A stretch of DNA of 64,000 bases from Owenia fusiformis. Its lineage: Eukaryota > Annelida > Polychaeta > Sabellida > Oweniidae. Shown here piece after piece: positions 47,101 through 58,500 of this stretch. How positions within the stretch are numbered: position 1 is the first letter of the stretch; each line of letters begins with the position of its first letter. The notes beneath the pieces are model-generated. The model saw only the letters and a program-made list of their open reading frames with translations, did no database searches and was not told the DNA's origin. The stretch covers positions 13,280,931 through 13,344,930 of the forward strand of contig CAIIXF020000003.1 of the NCBI GenBank assembly GCA_903813345.2, in the 5' to 3' direction. The translations under genes were made by a program, and so were the position numbers.

Positions 47101-50100
47101 ACGACGTATCAGCTCCGAACGCAGCAGGGAATAATTCATCTGCTCGTTTAATTTTCTGGTATAACGGATTATCGGGGCTGAGTCTCTCACCCAATGACTA
47201 CAATATCACAATAACGTGGAATTGTATTTTTATTGTTCATAATTTGATATTCATTGTATGCGATCTCTTTCACATGTAAACTAATGAGAAATGGTTGGTT
47301 CGGGGCAAGTCAGATTTCTGGATATCTATCCAGTAAATGCTTCACCAAAAATATTCGTATTGAAAATTAAATTGTTTAACTTTTTGCATGCTAAGTGTTA
47401 AGTTTACTTTGTGAACATTAAAGTTACAGAGCTTCTAAAGTCAGTTTTGAAAATCATTTTTCGCCTCCTTTTTATTTCAATGGGAGAGGTTTCATGAAAA
47501 ATAATTCTGACTTTGAAGACCAGCTATAACTTTTTTGAACGTGAAGAAACATATCATTTTCATTAATTTTTTTTATTTTTTTATTTGCCAACACTTTAAT
47601 AACAGTGGCACATGGATTATTATCCAGTGCGGCTACATACAACTATACAATCTGAATAGAATACAAAGTCATGTATAATTTCTTTAAAACAATGTTGCAT
47701 ATACTAAAATAATCAAAGACATACACTCCCCTCCATAAGTTTGGCAACCTTTTTTCCCCCATTGAACTACGTGTTAAAGTCTCTTTACCTTTGCATTTTT
47801 ATTTACTTAACCTGCGATGAAAATACTTATAATGTTGATGGAAACGTAATTTGACACTAATTCCAATACCTCCAAATTTTCTCAATTTTTTTTCCTCAAT
47901 TACAAAAAGTAGAAAATTGATGATAAATTTGATGAATTTTTGAAAATCGAGATTCCCATGTTAACTAATGGGAAATGGTAGGTTTGCAGCAAGTCATATG
48001 ACAGAATATCCATCCATCCGAGTCCTTGCAAAAAATACGAGTTAGGCAGGCAATTGAATTTGCTAACTTTATTTAACAAAAAATTGATATGTTTCTTCAC
48101 GTTCAACAAAGTTATAGGGCTTTACAGTCAAAATTGTTTTTCGAAAAACCTCTCCCATTGAAATAACACAGGAGGCGGAAAATTATTTTCAAAAATGACT
48201 TTGAAGCGCTGTAACTTTAATACTCTTCAAATAAACTAAACACTTAGTGTTCAAAAAAGTTAGACAATTCAATTTTCTATATAAAAATATTTTTTGCTGA
48301 ATCTTTTACTGAAAAGATATCCTGATTTCTGATTTGCCCCGAACCCTCCACTTCCCATTGGATTACATGGGAATGACGATTTTCAAAAATTCATCAAAGG
48401 ACGATTCTCGGTTTGGAGAACAATCTCCTAGGCTAATAATTTTTTCATGAAAAATATAGAAATATTACCCAAATTAAACTATGAATATTCGACAGAGGAC
48501 ATTTAAATCTACAAGATGTAAAAATAACAAATTGGTCTGAAGCAGAGATAACGCTCAATTTGACCGATTCAATAAAATACAAGTCTCGATTTGGGGAAAG
48601 AAGTTCATCAGTGTACTGCGCTCATATTTTTTTGCGAAAAATCTAGAAATATTACCCAAATTTAATTATGACTATTCAAAAGAAGACATTCAAATCTATA
48701 TTATGTAAAAAAAATCAAATTTATCCGAAGCAGGGATAATGCTCATTTAGATTGATGAACTTCGTTCTCCAAACCGAGAATCGTCCTTTATCATCAATTT
48801 TCGACCTATTGTAATTGAGGAAAAAAATTGAGAAAATTTGGAGGTACTGGAAATAAAGACAAGTTACATTTACATTAATATTAAAAGTTATTTCATCGCC
48901 GGTTAAGTAAATAAAAATGCAAAGGTAAAGAGGCTTTAACACGTAGTTCAATGGGGGAAAAAGGTTGCCAAACTAATGGAGGGGAGTGTAGATGTAAGTA
49001 TTTTTATCGCAGGTTAAGTAAATAAAAATTCAAACGTAAAGAGGCTTTAACACGTAGTTCAATGGGGAAAAAATGTTGCCAAACTAATGGAGGAGAGTGT
49101 AAATCTCTGGGCTTGTACAATTGGGTTAAAAAGCGTTTTACAATGCTATCAAATAATCTAGAATGGTCTTGCCCCCATTTTGAAAAAGTCTCATCACCAA
49201 GCATAAAGGTCAATTTTTCAGTCAGATTACCCTTAATGAAATCAGAAAATAATAGGTATCAATTCAATTTTTTACCTAACTTGTATTTTTTGCGAGAACT
49301 TGGAGATATGGATATTCTGTCATATGACTTGCGACAAACTTATCACTTCCCATTGGTTTAACATGGGAATGTCGATTTTCAAAACTTCATCAGAATTGTC
49401 ATCAATATCCGACCTATTGTTATTGTTGAAAAAAATTAGAAAATGTCGGAGGTACTAGAAATTATGTCAATTTATATTTCAAGCCCTAAAAGTATAGTCT
49501 TTTCTTTACAGACTATGCGAATAAAACTCAAACATAAAAATACTTTTTAGTACTTAATCCAATGGGGAGTTAGGGTTGCCTTTATGGAAGGGAGTGTATA
49601 TCCCCAAGTATTGAACATAAACATTTTTATTATAATGTTAATATTCTTAACTCACAATTACTATGACGATGCCGATCACCATAGCGTAGATAGGATCATA
49701 AGGGTCGAACGCTTCTGTCTTGTTGAATTTGTCAAGGCATTCAAGGATCTCTTCCATGCTGATTCGCTCAATATGGGCCACGCCATCTCCGTACTGTTTT
49801 AGTCCTTTCTGGGCAAGTTTACGCATCGCCTTCCATTCTTTATCAGGTTGCCTATCATTATAAATAATCTTGGCTGGAAGATTTTCTTAATAGCATTATT
49901 ATATACGAGTACACAGTCCTAACATTTAACGAACACATATATTACCTATATCCCATATTTTGAAAGCCGTTGGAGTACATTCCTTGTCTATGTCCCTGCA
50001 TTCGGCCGCCATAATCATCACCGTCGGTAACTAGGACATCGTAAATGGCGTCTCCGTTTACAACTACAACCTCTTCGGTAACTAGATTTAATTTGTATAC

Positions 50101-50328
50101 ATCTCCTAGGTCCTTTTGCCAATCGCACAGCTTTTGGTAAACTCGCTCGTCGGCAATTTGAACGATGTTTCCGAGAATAGGGAACCCACCGGGTGGAGGT
50201 CCAGGTACTGTGCATTTCGGACGTCTTGATCTACCCCAGGCGTATTTGAGCAACAACAAGGACACAAGTAACACAGCAATTTCGAATAACATTGTTCCCG
50301 ATGCGATGACTAGGTAACTAAATGACAT
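38171..50328 (-). CDS. Cytochrome P450 copy C (CYP2-clan-like), complete, 504 aa
   Basis: Seven exons are 49946-50328, 49656-49851, 46988-47197, 46272-46492, 38836-38989, 38516-38637 and 38171-38399, total 1515 nt. All P450 landmarks are intact: W134-R138, E356-R359, PERF 411-414 and the heme loop with Cys440. The I-helix is AATVTT, with Val303 in the acid position. It is closest to copy B along most of its length, including introns. Exon 1, however, has the hinge GGFPILGN shared with copy A instead of GGLPVLGN shared by B and D, which suggests gene conversion. It carries VTDGDD where the others have VTNGDD, and GEGDL where B has GEGEL in exon 6. Intron 4 (7.3 kb) holds the 5.1-kb TIR element. 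Function is as for copy B; the substrate is unknown. Confidence 0.95.
39190..40279. repeat. Intron 4 degenerate tandem repeat, copy C
   Basis: These are the same units as in copy B, without the M3 insertion. GAGTCCCATGTTAAT occurs at about 39197 and 39598, about 402 bases apart. Shorter sub-units follow until the TIR element begins. Confidence 0.75.
40280..45375. mobile_element. TIR element (TAGTCCATGGTATGA family), copy C, with nested MITE
   Basis: It is orthologous to the copy B element 22472-25817, with the same TAGTCCATGGTATGA left end and the TAGTTCCTGGTATGG right-end complement. It is longer because it keeps about 370 bases (41274-41637) lost in B and has gained the 1383-bp relative at 42501-43883. 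The converging ATGGCGG modules are at 42061 (plus strand) and about 44107 (minus strand). No transposase is present. Confidence 0.65.
42501..43883. mobile_element. Nested 1383-bp MITE with about 200-bp TIRs
   Basis: The ends TAGTCCATGGTATGA and its complement are perfect for 15 bases. Similarity continues for about 200 bases (TAGCACACTATAGCGCAGC in both arms). A 3-bp duplication, ATA, flanks it (42498-42500 and 43884-43886). Copy B has the empty site ATA at 24328-24330. It is a younger relative of the element that contains it. There is no coding capacity. Confidence 0.8.
47270..49600. repeat. Intron 2 foldback repeat cluster, copy C
   Basis: It is near-identical to the cluster at 27740-30070 in copy B, with forward arms at about 47270-47570 and inverted arms at about 48075-48380. 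Differences are single bases. It supports B and C sharing a recent common ancestor over this part. Confidence 0.7.
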
Positions 50329-52572
50329 TGAATGACATTTATCTATTACAAGTGTGTATGTAAAACAAACACCTCATACACAGTTGCTCGTATATTCGGA
50401 GTGCTCTCATATGGGTCATGTTAAACTTATTATATTATCCACAAAGATATTTTCTTGAAACTGAATTGCAACATGCTAAGATGAACAGTTTCATCTTTTT
50501 CTGCGGGATACGATGCCATTCCTGCAGTGAACAGCAAATTAAATCAACCAAGGCTAGAGATAAAGACACTCTCCCTGAAAAATGGTGCAAATCAAATCAT
50601 CCCACGTGTTCTTAATTCAACTCAAGTCGGTCAAGAAAACTGATCATTCAACACCCTGTTCATATTTTACCCCGAGTCGACTTCTGTGTGTATGGGCTTT
50701 ACTTGCTTGAACTTAATTAATGTCTCAAACTCGATAATTGCAGATTTAGGCGCCAGGGAAAATGTAACCTCCTACATATACACTCCTACACGGTCATTGA
50801 AGGTGACATCCTAAATACAAAATTAAATTTGATCTTCTGAAAACTTATAGATGATTTGGGAAAAATTGAAGTCAGTCTAAACAGCAATGTTAAGTTATCG
50901 GAAATGTTAAGAGTTTTTTACAGACGCCAATCGTCGCCCGCCATCCGCCGATCGCCAACCACCAACCGCAGCCACAAAAAAAAAGACGGAGACCATATGT
51001 CACCACTTCTTGGTGGTGATATAATAATGAACAAATTGCAAGTTCCCTAATGAACCATCATTTACATTTACAAGACTCCAACATACATGTACTGGGTCTC
51101 AATGTATGCAGACTTTTGAAAAGAGTGTAGCCTTCACACAGGCACCAGTTGATCAAGTCACTCAATATATTACTGTTTGTCACTATATCTCACCTGTCTA
51201 ATCCCAATTCAAATCCCGATTTTTAATTACTCATCCTGATCTTTTTTCAAAACCCCGATTTTTTGTTCCCGATTTTAAGAAAATTGTCCTGATTTTTTCC
51301 TAAAATACCCCGAATAAAATATCCCATATTGTATCCCGAATTTTATTTTTACTTGACAGGTATGCTATATGATTATATGGTTTGATTGTCATTTTTCTTT
51401 CCTTGGCTATTAATGCTATTAGTTCATTTGTCACTCCTATGCATCCTATAGTGAACCTATGAATTGTCTTTTGGTTAATTTATGACGATATGGGTTTCCT
51501 GAAGAGATTTAGCTGGGTTGGACAAAAAGTTAGTTTGGGGAAAAAATAATAGACTGAGGCTAATTAGCGAGGCCATAATTGAAATATTGATTGTTTTCTA
51601 TATCTTGAAATGTAAATATGAACGCAGCATAATTAGTTTGTCAAAACTTGTGTTTTCAGGGTTAATGAATAAGATATTGTTAAAATATACAAGAATAACT
51701 TATGAATTAGAGTGCATAATTGCAACCCTCCAACCTTAGCTCCCCCATTGAACTACGTTTGAATTTTTATTTACTTACCCGGCGATGAAATAACTTATAA
51801 TATTGATGGAAACGTAACTTGACTTTATTTCCAATACCTTCAATTTTTCTCAATTTTTTCCCTCAATTACTTATAGGTTGAAAAGTCAGATATATGGTAA
51901 TGTTAAAAGATACAATGATAACTTTTTAGATATTGTGCATATATGCAAAATAGCATATTTATTATTGTTATTTCGCATTTATTCAAAGTATTTAGTTTAT
52001 CAAGCTTGCAGTACAAAGGAATGACTAATTGGTGGTTTCCTTAAATTCTTAGTAATTTAATTGGGTTGCCAATTATTGGATTTCTAACATATCTTAGAAA
52101 GGAAAAATGATAACCTGGAGACCCATGTGTTCAGCGTCAATGAATAAGATAATGTTAAAATATACAAAAATAACTTATCAGATAGTGTACATTAGAAATA
52201 ATAACATGAAACAGATTATTGTTTAAAAGAATATAATTATTTCTAACCGGGATTACGATCAGTTTATCTTTGAGTTGAGTCGTGAAAGTCTTATATTATT
52301 ATTTATTTAGAAAATATCCAGGTCACACACTATAATAACAGGTAAATCAAAGAAACTAATCCGTCAATTAGAAGCTTTAAAAATGGCTAATTTAGCAATA
52401 AATGAATCGGATCGAATTGAAAGCGTATATTCAAACTCAGTTGAAAGACCACTGTAGAGAACTTCATATAGTTATACTAGGTTAAATCAATGTATATTAT
52501 ATCTTTTAATGTTCAAAAGCAAAATCATATCGTAATCCAGCGGTAGCATATATGTAAGGAAATCCTCTGCAG
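50329..52572. other. Intergenic spacer between copies D and C
   Basis: No gene is supported. It keeps the uninterrupted arrangement, including the empty CACTA site at 50443-50445, the C-rich stretch at 50925-50975 and the CCCGATTTTT repeats at about 51215-51345. The poly(A) signal of D is at 52505-52510. Confidence 0.7.
52505..52510 (-). terminator. Poly(A) signal ATTAAA, copy D
   Basis: This minus-strand ATTAAA is just beyond the copy D stop codon, at the offset conserved in B and C. Confidence 0.5.
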
Positions 52573-55500
52573 TTAAGTTAGTACATTGAAACGTGATCTC
52601 TCGACAGTTTTTATCTTGTAAGCATGCATCCTCATGGTCACACCATTTATTGACAAACGAGGGTCGTAGTTTGGAGGGCATCCGTCAGTTTCAGGGTACA
52701 GCGTGTAGCGCTGGAGCAAGGTGGTCATGAACAGGAACATTCGGATCTTAGCCAACTGTTCTCCGACACACACCCTCTTACCACCTCCGAATGGCAACAA
52801 ACTACAATAAACCACAAATTTACTCTACATCAATAGTGTATTAGAGGTAACCCAAATCCCCAAAAATCCACATAATTTCTGCTCATAAATTGAACAAAAT
52901 ACGTATAGCTCACGTACTGTTTTCTCTCATGTACCGGAATTAAATCACCTTCAGAGTCAAGGAATCGTTCAGGTTTAAACGTGTAAGGATCCGGGAAGAA
53001 TCGCTCATCGTGATGTAGTCCGTACAGATTCGGCCAAATCTAAATATAGAAATCACTTTTTGATGTTAAACCCAGTATATTTCGTTTTAAAGTGTGCGCC
53101 AAAGTTTAAAACTGCGCAGGCGCACCGCTCTCGCTAAACTATATAAAGAGATTACCAGGTACACGATTCAGAGGTAAGCCAGGAAGGCGAACGATCTTCG
53201 TCTCGTGATGATTTCCCATATAATCGTAACCAGGGAAGTTTCACTATTGAAATTGAAAATTACTATTAGATATACTTTGTAGATGTTATTTATGAAGCTA
53301 TTTAGTGTTTGCATCAATCAAATGGCTCATTTTGAACATATAAAAAGTATTTGTGTTTTGTTTCCCAGGGAATTGTATTGTATGTAGTACACACATAAAT
53401 AGTGTACATTATACAGTACTTGAATAGCCTGGTTTACATAATATTGAAGGGCATGCTGATTACATGCACACGAGTAAATGAATGAAGGTCTAATATTGAT
53501 ATACGTAGCTTGCATACCTAAATAAAAAATAAACTCTTCTAATCCCCTAATGTAAACACGGCGGTATACGTAGCCCGATTTATCGGGGACTTTAACACAG
53601 TTATGCAAATACTGAAAAATGTTGTAAATGATACATGTTTGTTGAATTGATTGTTGACCTGGTTGTTGATAAGTTTATCTTACCTAATGTTACATGTTTG
53701 TTGAGCTTATTGATGACCTAGTAATTGATAAGTTTGTCTTACTTGTGTGTCCTTAGGTATGAAGTATCCTCTTAACGTGACATCCTTCAATGTTTTATGT
53801 GGCACAGATATTGGAACCTCTGACATGTAACGCAATCCTTCTAATATGAACGCCTCCATATATGGCATTACGCGTCTGTCCTCATATGTCGGTAAGCTAA
53901 AGTTTTTTATGACATATACAGTAAATGGTAACACAAAGGCAATGGTGCAGTCAGTTAGCAGTATAATTGCACTTGCTATATAAGGCACCCTTTTTGACCA
54001 AAGTATCATTAATACATATATTTTTGATATCTATAGAAGTGATGTTAAAAAGTGGTCCCAGTGGATGATAACCGGCCTCGAAAATTTTAAACGTTTCCAT
54101 TGAGTCCCATGTTAATCTATTAATCTTCAAAATACCCCCTGCAGAACAGTTCAAGAGCAATAAAGTCAAACTTCATAGTATGTTAACATAGCTTGAATGT
54201 TTTCAAACATAAAAGGGTTACAAGCTGGATTTTGTCTAGTTCAGAAGATATTGACGTTTGATTTTTGGGAAATCCCCATTGACCGCCATTAAAAACTACT
54301 ATCAATATGGCTTTACTAAAGTTTCATTTTCTCCAAAAGTCCACTATGGAATTTTCTGATATTGCAGATTTCTATAGCTAATATATTGACTTTTAAAACA
54401 CCAAACAAACACATTTCTAAAATGTTCTTATTTTTAGTATGTTTAGCAATTTAGTTGACAAAAAAACTATGTTGCCATGCCATTATGTTGCTGACGAAAA
54501 CTCCTTTGAGTCCCATGTTAATTTATCAATCTTCAAAATAAGATCCCATGTAGAACAGTTCAAGAGAAATAAAGCCAATCTTCCTGCTAAAACATAACTT
54601 AAATGTCTTCAAAATATGAAGGGTCACAATCTGGATTTTGTCTAGCCCCAAAGATATTGACGATTGAATTTTGGGAAATCCCCATTGACCGCTATTATAA
54701 ACAACTATCAGTATGGCTTTATTAGATAAAGTGTCATTTTCTTAAAAAGTTCACTATGGAATTTTCTGATATTGCAGATTTCTATAGCCAATATATTGAC
54801 TTTTAATAAAGCAAACAGGCACATTTCTAAAAAAATATTATTTTTAATATATTTAGCCCTCAAGTTGACCGAAAATCCCCATCAGTTACCATTATAAACT
54901 GCTATAAACATGGCTTTATGAATAAAGTGTACTTTTCTTCAAAAGTCCACCATGAAATGTTCTGATATTGCATATTTCTATAGTTGATAGCACTATGTTG
55001 TCTTTTAAATAGCCAAACAGGCACCTTTCTAAAAAATATCTTATTTTTTATATATTTAGCAATTAAACTGACAAAAAAAGTTGAAAATCCCCATTGGATG
55101 CCTGCCGTTATAAACCACTAATATATACATAAATTTATTCCTTTAGTAAACAATATAAGACATGCAATTGATTGCCAAAGTTTTATAAAAAAAACATTAG
55201 CGGCAATTTTAGACAATATGAATAGGAATACATTAAAATAAAAAATTTATCAAAGTAATGTTTTCACACATATAAGAAACTATAATCCCATGGGCCAGGG
55301 ATGTGTTAACACATGCATGCAAAAATTAGCCAAACCGATCAATTTGGCTCAGACTTTGGTTAACAAAATGACTCATAAGTTCTATTAATTTTTCATTTAA
55401 TGAATTATCTAAATCTTCATCACCATACAAAAGAAACTGAATTTTGTCAACTGTGTTCAAATTCTGAACCAAAAGATGAAGATCTGAAGTTCGCAGTCCT

Positions 55501-58500
55501 GCAAATAAAGTGTCACGCTCGTTTACAAGCAGAGGACATTTTAAGATAAAATGAGAAGGTGTTTGTGGTAATCCACATTTACAAAAAGGATCACTAACAC
55601 TGGTGAAATTATGAGCATATAGCTGTGATTTTAAAAGGAGACCCACTCTGAGTTTGTTAAAAGCAGATTCAACATATCTAGGCATTTCGTTTACCATTTT
55701 GGTAGTGGGTAGCATGGAGACAGGGCTCTTGTAATCTCTTACTAATCTTTTGAAGCGATATATTGGTTGACCTCTTCTCGTGTCAAGGTGTAAATTGTCC
55801 CATATTCTTATTCCATTCAAAATAGTTGACCTCCGGAATGAGTTGCTAGCTTGTAGGAATTAAGTAATGTCTTGTATCTCTCAGTTGCCTAGCCTGAGTA
55901 TTTTCATAGGTTTGAAGTAATTCACAAATGAAAGGTGGATAAGAATTGTACCTACATTTAAACATAAACATTTTATAATGCTCATCTCTTCTAGTTGATA
56001 GGGATTTCCAGTTTAAGGAACTTAGAACAGAAGCAGTGTTTGACCCATGTATAACACCAGAAACCAGACATGCTGCTCTGTAGTGCAATCTATCTAAACA
56101 CTGACGTTTAAAATTTGAAGCTTTACCGTAAATTATATCACAGTAATCAAAATGTGGCATAATGAAAGCATTGTAAATTGTTTCCAAGTGTTTACTCTTA
56201 AGAAGTTTGCTAAGTTTCTTTAAAGGTCTCATTAGAGAAATTACTCTAGTGATAAGTTGATCAATATGGTCATTAAAGTTCAAATGTTGATCCAGAATTA
56301 GCCCCAAGTGCTTATGACTGTTGCATCTTGGTATCAGTTCATCTCCTAGATGTAAAGAGGGAGGTTCAATAAGTAAGTTTCTAGTTCCCGTGAAAATCAA
56401 ATCGGCGCTTTTTTGTGCTTTAAAATTCATCTTCCAGGTATAAGCCCATAAAGCAAGATTATCTAAGTCATTTTGAATGGGTTGGTGTACATGTATGTTA
56501 ATAAAATTCTCACTTTTTTCATAGGAGTTATAGACTGAAGTGTCATCTGCAAAAATAAAGGTTTTTGAGTGCAAATTATCAGGAAGATCATTCACATATA
56601 ATAGAAAAAGCAGGGGTCCTAATACTGATCCTTGAGGAACTCCAGCATTTATGACAAAATTGTTATGCAAATTATTCGGGTTGTTTGTATTGTCGTTAGG
56701 ATTTTCATTGGACCAATTCGAATAGCTATTATTCACTTTATTTTTTTCTCTTCTGTTGGATAAATATGAAGTCATCAGTTTAATAAAGTTTTCCTGACAA
56801 CCGTAACCTTTAAGTTTAAGTAACAAAAGTTGGTGCGGAACTAGGTCAAAAGCTGACGTCAGGTCAAGGAAAACAGAGCGGACATTTTGACTATTGTCAA
56901 TTTCAGCATGAATGTCATGGACAATGTTGATTAATTGGTTAACAGTACTATGTTTCGGTAAAAAGCCACTCTGAAGTTTATAAATCAAGTTATTTTCTAA
57001 AAGAAATGATAAAAAGTGTTTATGTATAATTGTTTCAATTGCTTTTGAGAGGCTGCTTAAGAGGGTTACAGGTCTATAATTTGTAATCAAACCTTTGTCA
57101 CCCTTTTTATAAAGGGGGGTTATGAATCCTTCTTTCCATATATCAGGAAAAATATTTTCTTTAAAAATTTTATTAAAGAGCTCAGCAGTTGGGATTGCTA
57201 GAGATTTAGCACAGACTTTTAACATTTTGTTAGATATATTGTCAGGCCCATGTGCTTTAGAAATGTCAAAATCTTTTAAAATGTTAAATACTTCGTCAGG
57301 AGTAGTTTTGATTTCCTGAAGAATATGATGAGTTCTGGGTCTAAATATTGGAGTGTAATTCTCTGGAATAGTGACAATGTTCTTGCTTACAAAGTATTTC
57401 ATTAAAACATTTGCTTTATCAGAGCTGGTGGCTGCTGATAAGTTGGAATTAGGATCAAATAAAACCGGAATTGATGTAACTTGATTTTTTCCAAGTAAGT
57501 CGCGAATCAAAGACCAGTAGTCAACAGAATTTTTGGAGGTGTTCTCAATTTTTTCCCGAATTTTAAATTCATATTCAGATTTTGCTTCCGAAATCAATTT
57601 GTTCACTATCTTACTTTGAATTTTAAATTGCGTATGATAGGTCAAAATGTTAGTAGATTTGTATTTATGGTGAAGTTTGTTTCTTTTATAAATCTCCTTT
57701 TTGATGTTATTGGAAAACCAAGGATGATCATCATACCTGGTTGAAATAGTCTTATGAGATACATTTGTTTTAATTATATCTAGAAAAGTTCAAACAAAGA
57801 GCTCTGTGGCATTATTAACATTGTTGGTCAAAATAAAATCCCAGTTTGTTTCTGAAATTTTTTGATTCAGTAAGTCAGAGTCTTCTGTTTTAAAATGCCA
57901 TAAGGTTTTCTTAATTGAGGGTTCTCTTGGAATTTTTACCCTAACTTTGCTGACAATTGTACAGTGATCTGAGTTTCCAATTGGCGGGTCAACAGTAACA
58001 GATAAAAGATGATCAGAGTCAGTTATTAAAAGGTCAATGCATGATTTAGAAACATTTGTAATCCGTGTAGGTTCATTTACCAACTGTTGTAGTCCTAGGT
58101 CAAAGAGAATATTATTTAATTCCAAGCCAGCTAAATTATCAATATCGTTGTCATACCAAATTTTATTTCTGGCATTAAAGTCTCCATTTAATATTACACC
58201 ATCTGTTGGTAGCAAAAGCACTTGAGAAATATTTAACTTTAAAGAATCGAAGTAAAGTCTAGTTGCATCTGCTGACATTGATGGTGAGCGGTAGAAAAAA
58301 CCATACATAAAAAACTTTATGTTGAGCCTTAACCTCTACCCAACAATTTGCTAAATCGTGGGACATAAATGTATCACATACTTTAGCCTCAATACTATCA
58401 TGTGACCATAACAAGAGACCTCTTCCCTCATTTGAAGCATACTTAGGTTTACCATATCCTCTTATGAAAAAATCTTTTGAGATCAAATCTTCATCAGTGA

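Noticed and set aside
53327-53608. 93-codon minus-strand ORF in copy D intron 5
   Set aside because: It spans the boundary of the TTAA-flanked insert and has no recognisable motif.
55846-57645. A separate start codon for the reverse transcriptase frame at 57645
   Set aside because: The codon is TTG and the same frame continues upstream to the TGA at 57790. The RT was part of a longer EN-RT protein, so this is not a real start.
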